From assembly GCF_026213295.1 (NCBI RefSeq), contig NC_079427.1:35691318-35755317 (forward strand): a stretch of DNA of 64,000 nt, written 5' to 3'. The position numbers and the translations under genes are program-made. Position 1 is the first letter of the stretch, and every line of letters starts with the position of its first letter. Below, one piece after another: positions 1 to 9,792 of this stretch. The DNA comes from Gadus chalcogrammus. Its lineage: Eukaryota > Chordata > Actinopteri > Gadiformes > Gadidae. The notes beneath the pieces are model-generated. The model worked only from the letters and a program-made list of their open reading frames with translations, had not been told where the DNA came from and ran no database searches.

Positions 1-1022
1 CCTTTTCAGACAAGTTGCCTTTTTTGCATCACCAAAAAATTGCAGTTGCACCATTTGGGATAGGATTTCTTCTTGGAGATGTTCTTCTTCAGCTGTATCT
101 GTGCAGTACTGCAGTGAGCGGATGTGTTCACAGTGCCTAAATGTAAGCCCACTTCTTACTGCCATTAAATGATATTGCCTACATTCCTCCAACTCGCACT
201 GTACTTTATGGAGATGACCCCAGGTTTTATTTTGGACATGTACTGGCACAGAGAAGCCATGCCTTGCTCTTTGGACAGCAGATATGCCATTTGTAGCATC
301 CACACAAACGCCCTTTAAATGGTCATGAACTGTTATGTCCTTTCGTTTTTTGTTGTGTGTCCTCTGGATATGTTTTTCCATGTTTTTCTTATAGAAAGTT
401 AATTTACAGTGCGGGCATTTTCCTTTTTTCAAACCGGTTGTACTTTTACTCTGGGCAGCAGAGACGGCAGAGGAAGACACAACAGTTGAAGCTTGGGGAG
501 AAGGAGCAGTCGGAGCTGGAGAGGTGGTGGCTGTCTTGACTGTGATGGGGTTTTGATTGGATTTATGGACGGCAGCGGAGGTGGAGGGACTGTCTTGCGT
601 GTTTGTGCAGGACTTCAGGTGTAGATCCATAACCGACTTCCTGATGATCGTTTTGCCACAAAGGGGGCAATGATAATGTCCCCCATCCCTGCAGCTGAGG
701 TTGCACCTGCATATCTTTTTGTCTAAGATCAATGCAGGCAAAAGATAGAGGAAAATGAGTCAGTGACTTATAAAAGTAAGCAGACACACATTCATAAATA
801 TTGTCTACAGACATATACACATATATTCTTATATTCTTTCTACACACATATATCACCTTTAAATGTAATGGAATGTTTTATGTGGGATTCCAGGTGGCAC
901 TGAAGCTTCGTGTTGATGGTTGGTTTGAAAGTTGGGCATAGGGGGCAGTGGAAAAGTGTGCAGCAAGTTGTGCAGCGTTTGACTTCTGGCTTTGAATCAT
1001 CCGTAAAAATCGAGGGATGCAT
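1..1022 (-). CDS. C2H2 zinc-finger protein of a multicopy teleost type, 3' part, two exons visible
   Basis: Read on the minus strand, two exons can be joined. The upstream exon spans 1022-860, after acceptor tttgtag at 1023, and ends at donor GGTGATAT. The next exon begins at 722 after acceptor tgatcttag and stays open to base 1, so the gene runs off the window. Both junctions are phase 1 and agree. The protein has three C2H2-like units: CPLC followed by CHLESHIKH in the first exon, CPLCGKT with HLKSC, and CPHCKLTF with HIQRTH. A Ser/Thr/Pro/Ala-rich linker separates the last two, and a Cys/His-containing tail follows. Function is unknown; nucleic-acid binding is inferred from the fingers. 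I recall similar proteins in many copies in fish genomes, sometimes near transposases, so an origin from a mobile element is possible. The first exon and promoter were not identified. Confidence 0.6.
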
Positions 1023-1633
1023 CTACAAAAGACAGAAAAAAAACGTTAAAATGTATGTTTTAATTGTAGAAAAAATTAAGATCAAATACGATAAATTCTC
1101 ACAGCACAGCAAACTATTTAAAGGGCGGTAATTCAGTAGTGGTTGTAGTCTAGACAAATTAGTCCCATCAGAGCATCAACTTTAACTATTATTGGCATAT
1201 AATTAATGATGAGATATATTTCTACCTCATACTGAACTTTACATCTGTTTCTCTCTCTCATTATATGTTTTATGAACTGTCTGAGCCCCAGCACCCTATT
1301 GACTGGGGGACATTGAACATTTAGAATCTGAGACAGGATAGTAGGCTATTACATAACAGTAATTCATTAACTTTTATCCGTTTTATTACATTTTTGATCT
1401 CTTTTACCCCTTTTAACTGAACTAAGTGCTATGATCTCTTGGTTATAAACAGATTGTATGAACTAAACAGGCAGATCGAATATTTAACGATCGATTTTGT
1501 CTATAGAATGATATCACACTTCTCAGCCACCGCTGCGGAGATGAACAGCTGATAGGTGCAACTCTAGTTAAAGCGAAACGAGCTGCGTCAATTCAATTCG
1601 TGGTAATTATTTTGTTACAACTTAACTCTGTTA
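1023..1633. other. No recognisable feature
   Basis: This AT-rich stretch holds no convincing exon. It may be intron or upstream sequence of the minus-strand zinc-finger gene. Confidence 0.5.
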
Positions 1634-2127
1634 CGACGGAGTATTAGTGCCACAAGTGAAGAAAAAAAATATTTTTGCCGTGACGAGATTAAAATCGACA
1701 CGTCGACTCTAATGTCCACATGTCGACATTAAACTCAAAACGTCGAGAATCAAGTTGAAACATCATATCGACTTTAATCTCGACGTATCCATTTCCCGTT
1801 CCTCTGTCAGCACGCAGACGCTCCGGGCATCCTCCCAAGCGTTCAGCGGATGACACGAAGTAGTCGGGAATAACCCTGGGGTCATTGTTTGTGGTGTAGG
1901 CCTCCATCCAAACAATATAGCGACTAAAACCGTCAATGCAACCACTGATGGCAATGCCGCACTACTACAGCGGATGACTACTTCGTGTCATCCGCTGCTA
2001 AAGAGATTAAAGTCGGCATGAAAATTCAACTTTATTCTGGACATTTCAAGTTTAATGTCGACGTGTCGATTTTAATCTCGTCACGGCAAAATATTTTTTT
2101 TCTTCGTGGGGCCCTAATACTCCGTCG
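1634..2127. mobile_element. Non-autonomous DNA transposon, long terminal inverted repeats, TA target site
   Basis: The left end CGACGGAGTATTAG and the right end CTAATACTCCGTCG are inverted copies, and the similarity continues inward for about 75 bp with small indels. A TA dinucleotide flanks each side (1632-1633 and 2128-2129). Sub-terminal motifs of the type TCGACTTTAATCTCGACG recur in both arms. The core carries a fragment of an integrase-like coding sequence and an internal 22-bp inverted repeat. The superfamily cannot be named from the ends. Confidence 0.75.
1790..1963 (-). pseudogene. Fragment of an integrase-like (rve-type DDE) transposase core
   Basis: The minus-strand translation contains CIDGFSRY, a run around WMEAYTTNNDPRVI, and RADRGTGN. 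The spacing and the Asp residues resemble the first two catalytic Asp motifs of retroviral-integrase-fold transposases (IDGFSR and DRGTEN) in fish repeat proteins. There is no start codon, and the sequence runs into the element's terminal arms on both sides, so it is a captured or retained scrap. The parent family is inferred from memory of similar proteins. Confidence 0.6.
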
Positions 2128-2620
2128 TAGTTTTGGACTACAGGTGACTGTCAAAAGTCCAAATCTTAAAATCGTTTATGCTCCCAACACATCGACAAAT
2201 CTCTAAAATCGTTTAATAAGACCGACTATAGGCTACACAACGTTTGCAAAAAACATTTGCCTATTTTACAAAAATGACACCTAGCTAGCGTTTGCCACCG
2301 TCAGTGTGGATTAAAACAACAAATGCTTCATATTGGTGTAACGTTCTGTTATTTGTTTGATGAAAAAATCTAAACTTAATGAAACTAATAGATCGGAAAA
2401 GAAATGCAAGTCTCGTGCATTTATAATTGTATCGCTGTGTTTTGAATAGTCACCTACCATAACCTCCAAGTGCGGCTGAGCCGAACGTCACATCTTCGAG
2501 CAGTGAGTCCCGTTGTTACACCGAATTCTGCGACCCACCGAAAAGTGTGACCCGAGGGGGCGCTGTTGAATAATGTGCAACTCGCGCTCCAGACATCCAC
2601 CAGCACGCAATTTCCGGCGT
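2128..2620. other. No recognisable feature
   Basis: This AT-rich sequence becomes more GC-rich from about 2460. No exon or repeat terminus could be supported. Confidence 0.4.
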
Positions 2621-2621
2621 G

Positions 2622-2709
2622 TGGGTGGATGTTTCTGTCTGCAGCGGAAGTGCCTGTGGGTGGATGTCTGGAGCGTGTGGGTGGATGTCTGCAGCCAGAC
2701 CCCTCTCAA
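2622..2709. repeat. GTGGGTGGATGTCTG tandem units; last 44 bp recur at 3759-3802
   Basis: The motif GTGGGTGGATGT occurs three times in under 90 bp. The 44 bp at 2666-2709 recur exactly at 3759-3802 in direct orientation, bracketing about 1.05 kb that contains another transposon. Confidence 0.7.
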
Positions 2710-2889
2710 TGCTACCGCCTACTGGCGCTGACGAGACGCGGGCCGCCATCTTGGAGTGGTCATCCGCTCCACTCAGTGTAATCCGTTTGGCTGGAGCAAT
2801 GAACTGTCAGCGCATTTAATTAATCATAACTCACTGAATACCACTGATTTTCATGCGTTTTTTTGTCATACGTGTAGCTATGATAAAGG

Positions 2890-2934
2890 TAGGGTGACCA
2901 GATTTGAGTTTGTGAAAAAGAGGACACTTCGTCG

Positions 2935-2965
<31 letters not shown>

Positions 2966-3497
2966 CGAAAACATGTGTATGTTTTCTTTAGTTCGTCCGT
3001 GAACTTACATTTACGTTTAGGCATGGCTGCAGACAGTGGCGATCCTAGGTCCAATTGCGCCCCGGGCAACATTGTTGACGGGGGGGGGGGGTTTTGTATC
3101 GTGAGCCTACGTACTTCAGTGGGGGTTTCATTCCGTCTATACACGGCACCTTCTCAACGAGCACATGAGATCGGTCGCCCAATGACAGACTCTCTCTGCA
3201 GTCAGCTCGCGCAAGAAGGTGGAACGTAAGGGAGATACCATTTCCAGAACTTGGAAGGCCGTAATAACCATAGACATATACAATGGTAATAACTAGTAGG
3301 TTATGTGAAAGACCCAGAAACACAAATATGCGACGAGGCAAAAAAAAATAAAAAGATAATAATAACAATAATATATATTTTTTTTTTTTTTTGCGACGAG
3401 GCAAAATACCGGACGTTTTTGGAATCCCTGCCGGACGCATTTTTTAGGTCTCGAAAAGAGGACATGTCCGGGAAAAAGAGGACGTCTGGTCACCCTA
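2890..3497. mobile_element. Short DNA transposon with TAGGGTGACCAG termini and 7-bp duplication
   Basis: The termini TAGGGTGACCAG and CTGGTCACCCTA are inverted and are flanked by identical ATAAAGG at 2883-2889 and 3498-3504. Sub-terminal GAAAAAGAGGAC motifs follow in both arms. The body contains a run of 30 G, a second G-run near 3080, and two copies of GCGACGAGGCAAAA. It also retains the N-terminal codons of a transposase-like protein on the minus strand. It is probably a deletion derivative of an autonomous hAT-like element; the 7-bp duplication is slightly atypical for hAT. Confidence 0.8.
2966..3024 (-). pseudogene. N-terminal scrap of a transposon-derived BED-like protein
   Basis: The ATG at 3024 opens a reading that starts MPKRKCKFTDELKK. 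I recall this N-terminus from a family of fish and mammalian hAT-derived proteins. It ends at the 30-G run, so only about 20 codons survive. It suggests what the autonomous parent encoded. Confidence 0.45.
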
Positions 3498-3683
3498 ATA
3501 AAGGCCACATGGTTTGGCGTGTTTTATTATTCAATACTAATCATACCAAAAGTACGGTAATTAAGTTAAATCTTGCTTGTGAAAAGTAATCCCCCGATTC
3601 CTATTATGGATTGTCCGCCGATTTGAGCAGGAATACGCTGAACAACCCGGCATCCTGTTTCTGCTGCTGTTGCTGCTCCCGGT

Positions 3684-3802
3684 TGACCACTCCAAGATGG
3701 CGGCCGTATTTCTCGCGTCCCAGCAGCCAATGCTCCGTCTATCTATAAGATGTCTATGGTCTGGAGCGTGTGGGTGGATGTCTGCAGCCAGACCCCTCTC
3801 AA
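3684..3802 (-). repeat. One terminus of a CATAGACATC-type transposon plus 44-bp direct repeat copy
   Basis: Read on the minus strand from 3757, CATAGACATCTTATAGATAG is followed by a GCCGCCATCTTGG motif. This resembles both ends of the THAP transposon at 17824-27330. No matching opposite end was found, so this is a lone or rearranged terminus. The second copy of the 44-bp direct repeat (3759-3802) abuts it. Confidence 0.45.
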
Positions 3803-3854
3803 CCAGCGAGTGCCCATTCTCCTCATATTAGACATTCTCTGGAAATATATATTA

Positions 3855-5225
3855 ACTAGATGCCTCGTCCGCGGTGCTGACCAATGGAGTCGAACGTCAC
3901 CACTGGCGGCCATCTTACCACAGTAAGCTGCTCACCAATAACATTGTGTTGGTAGCGATTCATGTACTTTTTAAATAATCATAAATTGCTCAATTTTTAA
4001 CCGATTTGCAAACGGTTTGGTTTGTTATAAACGTCAGAGATGTAGGTATGACAGTACATACTTATGAATAATTGTTAGGTTCTAAGAAAAGTAGAATGTT
4101 CTAAAATAGGTATAATATTTCCCTTTACAAATATACATCAAGAAAGGCTGCATGTTGAAATCCCTACCCTGTACAGAGATGTATTTATGTAATTATAACC
4201 ATGTGTTTTCATATGAAATGAACATTAAACAGAACAGATAGGTGCAATATATACACACGCACAAGGTATTCATGTTATTTATGTTAAATCAATATATGGG
4301 CTGCTAAAACTCAGCAATCTATTGTGTTGGGAACTTCACTCAAATCTATCTACAGTCAAGTATGTATTTAGACAAATATGATAAAATATGAATATATAAT
4401 ATGTGCAACCTTTGTGGCTGTTCAAGACACACTGAAGGCATGATGACACCATAGGTTTGAAACTTTAGAAAAGTGAGAAATGCACCCAGATATATTAATT
4501 ATTGTCAACATTTTCAATCAGTATTTAAGATTAACCACACTAAAAACAACATATTCTAAAAAGCCTTGTGTCAACAACAATCTAGCAATACTATTATTAT
4601 GTCATACTAGCCCTGCTGTTCCTGTGTAACAGGACCTGTATTGTATATAATTCCACTAACTACCGATTATCCTAAAAATAAGTCATTATATTGTAATATC
4701 CTACAGGTGAAAGGTGATCCCACGGGTTCTCGTTTCGAGAGTTCGCAGATTAACGCATCCGTAATCTGCGAGTCAGCATTTTCCTGTAGAATTCATAATG
4801 TAAAACAAACAAACCCGATTAGAAATCATGTGCAACTTCAGTTTAATCATGTTCAAATTAAAAAATATATTGAAAATAGCAATTCTGCCTCTCCCATCGA
4901 TCGGCAGAATTGTGGGTAGCTAAAAATTACTGGGTAGCTAGTAGCCTACCCATGATACACAACTAAGCTGCACGATTAAGTCGTTTTTCGAAGAGAAAAG
5001 CTGCAATTTAAACATGTTCAGGCATCCAGAATTATAACCACGTTAATAACGTTTGTAAGAAACCAAACCGTTTGTAAATCCGTCCAGATTTCAGCGAGAT
5101 AAGAGTATTAGCGTTTGTGCAGATCACTGTCTTACGTCCGCTACAACAGATTCCACCAGAAAGCTTTACTCTGGTAAGATGGCGGCCTATGGTGACGTTC
5201 TAGACGCCGCCGTAGGGCATCTAGT
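3855..5225. mobile_element. Non-autonomous DNA transposon with about 200-bp imperfect inverted termini, TA target
   Basis: The left end ACTAGATGCC and the right end GGCATCTAGT are inverted and flanked by TA (3853-3854 and 5226-5227). Both arms carry an AACGTCACCA-type block, then GGCGGCCATCTTACC, and further inward a matching AAACGGTTTGGTTTGTTA block, so the terminal repeats extend about 200 bp. The interior is AT-rich with no protein remnant recognised. A CGCAGATTA hairpin sits near 4745-4770. Confidence 0.75.
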
Positions 5226-5227
5226 TA

Positions 5228-5733
5228 TGCTGCTATCCATTTGGATTTACGAAGTGGTAAAGTCGCAAATCTCCCTGCTTTCTTGCGGCATTTCACTGAG
5301 GCACGCCCCCTTTTGGTCGTAGTATCTCGTCGCTTACGGTGGAGCGAGCAGAGCTGTACAACTCGCAAAGAAGATGGCTGCGGCCATAGTTAATGGGGGA
5401 TGAGATGTATTTTCTTTCTATTTGTACCACGTTGGTGGTTTTAATGTCGTTTTTAAAACCTCTTACACACTTGATTTCATTGCTGCTTTAATCCGGTCAC
5501 CAATATATGCATTGCACGGTCTTGCTTTGCGTGAAATTCAATGTAAAGTTTTGTTTTGAAGCTGGTTTGCTAAAGAGGCTATGTTGCTAATGATGACTAG
5601 CATGCTATTACTCCCCCTCGTGGCTCGACAGAAACACAAATGGCAAACTGGAAGGCTGGAGCAAGGGAAATACGTCACGTTCTCGCTGAAGCTGGTCGTT
5701 CGTACCAGCGTACCATCCAAATGGATAGCAGCA
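5228..5733. mobile_element. Short DNA transposon with TGCTGCTATCCATTTGGAT termini
   Basis: TGCTGCTATCCATTTGGAT at 5228 is inverted at 5715-5733, and TA lies on each side. The left TA (5226-5227) is shared with the element ending at 5225, so the two sit back to back. No coding remnant was recognised in the interior. Confidence 0.7.
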
Positions 5734-5742
5734 TAAATATAT

Positions 5743-6277
5743 GGCCGTTTCTCAATTCCTAGCACGCGTACTACGGACTCGATGACTTGCAAGCACGTAC
5801 TTGGCAAGTCTGTACCTCAAGCACATACTTGCGAGTACGTACCTGCGATTGGAACAGCAGCGGACTCGATGACGTCACCACCTCTGCTCGTCCGTTAACT
5901 GTGCTACGGCCTCATTTAGGCATATACTACTGAACAATATAAACAAATGATATGAAACAAAATCCCAGCCTCTTTCATTTTCAAATAGTATGTAAATATT
6001 CTGAATGAATAAAAATTTAAAAGATATGCGTGTCCTGTCATGTGTATGAGCTATACACACACGACTTTATATATATTTATATATTATCTTATATTATTAT
6101 TATTATTATATTATATAAATATATACATAAGTTAAGAGTAACTTAAGCTACAGTTGTGCGTCTTCTCCATATTGTCCGCCATCGTACTGCTGCGAGTGCG
6201 AAATGCATCCTGGGATTTATAGCGATTGCAAGCACACACGCGAGCCACCTCCGATGCATTCTCGGTGAAACGGCGAG
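5743..6277 (+). mobile_element. GGCCGTTTCTCAATTC MITE, copy 1, right end missing
   Basis: This copy begins GGCCGTTTCTCAATTC and follows the complete copy at 13309-14022 closely until about 6277, where the similarity stops. The right 170 bp and the right terminus are lost. It contains a perfect TGACGTCA at 5870-5877 and the minus-strand 61-codon frame shared with the other copies (6060-5875). Confidence 0.8.
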
Positions 6278-6309
6278 ATCGTATGGCAAGCCATCCCCGC
6301 CAGAAAGCG

Positions 6310-6692
6310 GCATCATTTAGACGCGTATCACCTTCATTACGCCGTAAAATACGCCGTAAAATGTAGAAAAACAGCGTATTTTACGCCGTCATGCGCAAAA
6401 AAGCGCCGCTTTTTACGCCGCAATTAAGCCTTTCAAGAGCGCGCGTAAAATACGCGCGTTTTGAACACCAAAACGCGCGTAAAATACGCGCGTTTTGAAC
6501 ATCAAAACGCGCGTAAAATACGGCGTTCCTCTAGTATGCTAATAATCTCCGCCCTTCTTTTCTCTCAGCCAATGCATTTGAAGTGTTTGCGACCAATCGC
6601 TGACCAAGACAAGCAGACCAAATCAGTTCAGCACAGATCTGCTTTGAGAATTTCTCCTCTCATTTGGCGTTAGTTGTAGCATCATTTAGATG
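6310..6692. repeat. Unit bounded by 14-bp direct repeats, with CpG-rich 34-bp tandem repeats
   Basis: GCATCATTTAGACG at 6310-6323 recurs with one mismatch at 6679-6692, as a target duplication would. Inside, several TTACGCCGTAAAA motifs precede two and a half copies of a 34-bp unit (6435-6530) containing ACGCGCGTAAAATACGCGCG. The element type is unknown. Confidence 0.55.
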
Positions 6693-6721
6693 TATATATT
6701 AGTAAATGCAAATGTAACTGT

Positions 6722-6785
6722 GGTTCCCGTGGCCCATTTGATAGAGACGCTTGACCTGTAGGAAGGAGGTTGTCGGATCGAATCC
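6722..6785 (+). repeat. tRNA-like sequence, probable SINE head or tRNA pseudogene
   Basis: TGGCCCATTTG at 6730-6740 resembles a tRNA A box, and GGATCGAATCC at 6775-6785 is one base from the B-box consensus. The spacing fits a tRNA. A complete acceptor stem could not be folded, so this is not called a functional tRNA gene. A polymerase III promoter is plausible but inferred. Confidence 0.45.
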
Positions 6786-7094
6786 ATTTATTACCATATT
6801 TCTGCTTTTGTCAGATGGTCACGCTTTTATGATCGCAATGCTTTTTCGTCGGCAAGCCAGACCTCCTGTGTTATAAGTTCCAAAGACAGTGCCTTTTTAG
6901 TCAGCCAGCCAGATCATCTTGGTGTCTTGTAACACGCTTTATAAGTTAATTATATTTAAATTATTATAGCCATCAAGCCTTTATTTTCGTGGAGTTATCG
7001 TTACATCCTCTCGTTCAATCGATATAAATACACAGTGGAAAGGAGTGAGAGGGAGCCACAGTTACAAAAGTGTCAAACAAGCTGTCCTCTAAAT
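6786..7094. other. No recognisable feature
   Basis: This is the flank of the hAT insertion. It may include the body of a tRNA-derived SINE, but no tail or second copy was found. The 8-bp target duplication CTCTAAAT lies at 7087-7094. Confidence 0.4.
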
Positions 7095-7448
7095 CAGTGA
7101 TTCTTAAACTAGGGGTCGCGACCCCAAATGGGGTCCCGAAAAACTTCCGTGGGGTCGCCAATTATTATGACCCAAATTATTAATATGCCAGGTGAAACAA
7201 AGGAAAATAATATTTTCCCGAAAATAATAATCTGGAAAAAAAATCGGCCTTTTTCTTACACTTTTCCTCTTTACACGCAGTTAAGTCGAGAAGAGAGAAA
7301 ATATGTTTTCGTCTTTCAACGGTCTTTCGTCTTTTAAATCTGGTTCAGCCAATGGGCTACTCCGCTGATAGAAGCTATTTAACTATCTGCTCCCGCCGCC
7401 ATTTGAAGTAGAACAAAATAAAAACACATAGGTAGCCTACATGCCAAA

Positions 7449-9359
7449 ATGGAGAGGTGGCTGCTTAATAAATCAAACAAAACATCGGAAGTGCCATCTA
7501 CCAGTGCGTCTACTCCTCCGCGATCCTCGGAGGAGGATCGCTTGTCCCACCGGCCTGGGACAAGTCTACAGGCCGGTGAGAATAAAAAGGAACAAACGAG
7601 GCGTCGGCATTATCAGAAAGAATTTCTGAAATATGGATTCACTTGCCAAGTAAAAGGTAACCTCGACCACCCACAATGCGTGATTTGCGGCGATGTTCTG
7701 GCGAATGAGAGCTTAAAACCTGTCAAACTGAAACGACATCTCGAAACCCGCCATCCCGAGGAAGCTACGAAACAAATGACTTTCTTTCTGCGAAAAGAAG
7801 CTGCCCTGCAAGGTCAGAAGACCGCAGTGCATGAGCAAGCAACCTTGCCCGCCAAAGCCTTGGCAGCTTCCTACGAAGTGGCCCACCTTGTGGCAAAAGC
7901 ACAGAAGCCACACACAATTGCCGAAAGCCTCATCCTCCCTGCAGCAATTGCGATGACCACCGCAATGCATGGTGAAAAGATTGCAAGTGCGCTCAAGCAA
8001 ATACCCCTCTCCAATGACACAGTGTCCAAGCGCATTGTCGAGATCGCTAATGACATGAAATGTCAGATAATCGAGAGAGTAAAAAACGGCATGTTTTCTT
8101 TACAGTTAGATGAGTCTACTGACGTGACAAGTGTCGCACAATTGTTGGTGTTTGTTCGCTACAGTTATGAAGGAAAACTTCACGAAGACATGCTGTTCTG
8201 CTCTCCGATGGAAGGAAGGTGTACCGGCAGTGACATTTTTAATTGTCTCAATGGTTGGATGGAAGACGCAGGGCTGCAATGGGCCAACTGCCTAAGCATA
8301 TGCACAGACGGTGCGGCAGCTATGTTGGGGAAAAATAAAGGGCTGAAAGCAAAGGTCCTTAGCGTTGCACCACATGCCAAGTTCACCCATTGCATTATCC
8401 ACAGAGAAGCCCTGGCATCCAAGACACTTGAGCCCGAGCTTAACAATGTTCTCCAGACAGCAATTCAAATGGTGAATTTCATCAAATCTCGCCCACTCAA
8501 TACTAGACTCTTCACCCTTCTCTGTCAGGAAATGGGGTCTTCACACGAATCCCTTCTTTTCCATTCTGAAGTTAGGTGGCTTTCACGGGGCAAGGTTCTC
8601 ACACGCCTGTTAGAGTTGCGAAGCGAGGTGCGCACCTTCCTCTCAGACGCAAACTCTGCTTTTGCGCACCATCTCACTGACTCGGAATGGATAGCCCGTC
8701 TTGCTTATTTGTCATGCATATTCGACAAATTAAATATGCTCAACCTGTCACTACAAGGCCTTAACACTAACATCCTGACCCTCTCGGACAAAGTGAATGC
8801 TTTCACAAAAAAGCTGCAGCGTTGGGCAGTCCGTGCGGAGAGTGGGGATTTTGAGATGTTTTCGGAGCTCCATGACTTTTTGGAGGAGGAAGACGTGAAT
8901 GTAAATTCATTGAAGGCCTCCATCAACGTTCATCTCCAAAGCCTCCTCGAAAAATTCCATCAATATTTTCCGACGGGAAATGTGGAGAATTATGATTGGA
9001 TACGACAACCATTCACCAGCTGCTCTTCAAACGATCTGTCATCTGAGCTCGAAGATGCGCTGCTTGAGCTATCCAGTGACCGAACCATACAGACATCGTT
9101 TGCCTCAAAATCACTGGATGAATTCTGGCTGTCTGTTGCGCAGGAATACCCCAGATTGTCCAAGGCTGCCATGGACATTCTAACTCCGTTCGGGTCGACC
9201 TATCTGTGCGAGAAGACATTTTCGTCCCTCGCATATATAAAAAATAAATACAGATGTCGGCTCAGCACCGTGGAGGAAAATCTCCGTGTCGCCGTATGCA
9301 GCATTCCTCCTAGAATTAACTTGCTATGTTCACGGAAGCAGGCCCACCCTTCCCATTGA
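7449..9359 (+). CDS. hAT transposase, ZBED5-like, intact 636 aa
   Basis: This is a single open frame from ATG 7449; the ATG at 7441 is out of frame. A BED-type zinc finger spans about residues 62-104, with Cys77, Cys80, His97 and His102. The RNase-H-like core carries LDESTDV (Asp221) and CTDGAAAM (Asp287), both expected for hAT catalysis, and a later SEVRWLSRGKVLTRL segment typical of the family's alpha-helical insertion region. The C-terminus contains the dimerisation motif FGSTYLCEKTFSSL. The length is normal for this group. Such enzymes bind the transposon ends in the nucleus and excise by hairpin formation at flanking DNA. I recall the closest relatives as ZBED5-like proteins, some of which are domesticated. 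No frameshift or stop was found. Confidence 0.92.
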   Translation: MERWLLNKSNKTSEVPSTSASTPPRSSEEDRLSHRPGTSLQAGENKKEQTRRRHYQKEFLKYGFTCQVKGNLDHPQCVICGDVLANESLKPVKLKRHLETRHPEEATKQMTFFLRKEAALQGQKTAVHEQATLPAKALAASYEVAHLVAKAQKPHTIAESLILPAAIAMTTAMHGEKIASALKQIPLSNDTVSKRIVEIANDMKCQIIERVKNGMFSLQLDESTDVTSVAQLLVFVRYSYEGKLHEDMLFCSPMEGRCTGSDIFNCLNGWMEDAGLQWANCLSICTDGAAAMLGKNKGLKAKVLSVAPHAKFTHCIIHREALASKTLEPELNNVLQTAIQMVNFIKSRPLNTRLFTLLCQEMGSSHESLLFHSEVRWLSRGKVLTRLLELRSEVRTFLSDANSAFAHHLTDSEWIARLAYLSCIFDKLNMLNLSLQGLNTNILTLSDKVNAFTKKLQRWAVRAESGDFEMFSELHDFLEEEDVNVNSLKASINVHLQSLLEKFHQYFPTGNVENYDWIRQPFTSCSSNDLSSELEDALLELSSDRTIQTSFASKSLDEFWLSVAQEYPRLSKAAMDILTPFGSTYLCEKTFSSLAYIKNKYRCRLSTVEENLRVAVCSIPPRINLLCSRKQAHPSH

Positions 9360-9454
9360 AATTGTTAAAGATAGTAAACCAGAAAAGCGAAATAAAAAAA
9401 TACCGTTATTGTTCTCGCCATATATATAATTCATGTAACGTTGTAAGCCTAATG

Positions 9455-9455
<1 letters not shown>

Positions 9456-9542
<87 letters not shown>

Positions 9543-9543
9543 G
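9456..9543 (+). repeat. (TG)n microsatellite in the hAT 3' region
   Basis: About 44 TG dinucleotides lie between the transposase stop codon and the right end of the element. Confidence 0.95.
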
Positions 9544-9792
9544 CTTTTCTGATCTGATAGCGGCAGCCTATTGTTTAATCGTGATTGTTTGGTTTTCTCG
9601 GTTGTTGTTCATATGGAATAAATAAAACTAATTACTTTGCCTACTATTTTTTGCTTGATTTAGTTGTTAACGTTTGAGGGGGTATTTTGAGTAAGGACTT
9701 AGAATGGGTTTGGGGAAAGTGGGGTCGTCAGACCTTACAATACTTTTTTGTGGGGTCGCCAGACAAAAAGTTTAAGAACCACTGCTCTAAAT

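Larger units (their letters stand above)
7095..9784 (+). mobile_element. Complete hAT-superfamily DNA transposon with perfect 8-bp target duplication
   Basis: The left end CAGTGATTCTTAAACT and the right end AGTTTAAGAACCACTG are inverted with one mismatch. Sub-terminal GGGGTCGC motifs occur in both arms. The 8-bp sequence CTCTAAAT lies directly outside both ends (7087-7094 and 9785-9792), as hAT integration produces. The 2690-bp element holds one uninterrupted transposase gene and a long GT microsatellite after it. Ends, duplication and reading frame are all intact, so the insertion looks young and the element may be autonomous. Confidence 0.93.

Noticed and set aside
5870..5877. Functional cAMP-response promoter element in a MITE
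   Set aside because: TGACGTCA is part of the MITE consensus in all copies, and there is no adjacent gene start to support regulation here.
6722..6785. Functional tRNA gene
   Set aside because: A and B boxes are recognisable, but no good acceptor stem or anticodon stem could be drawn, so it is listed only as tRNA-like.
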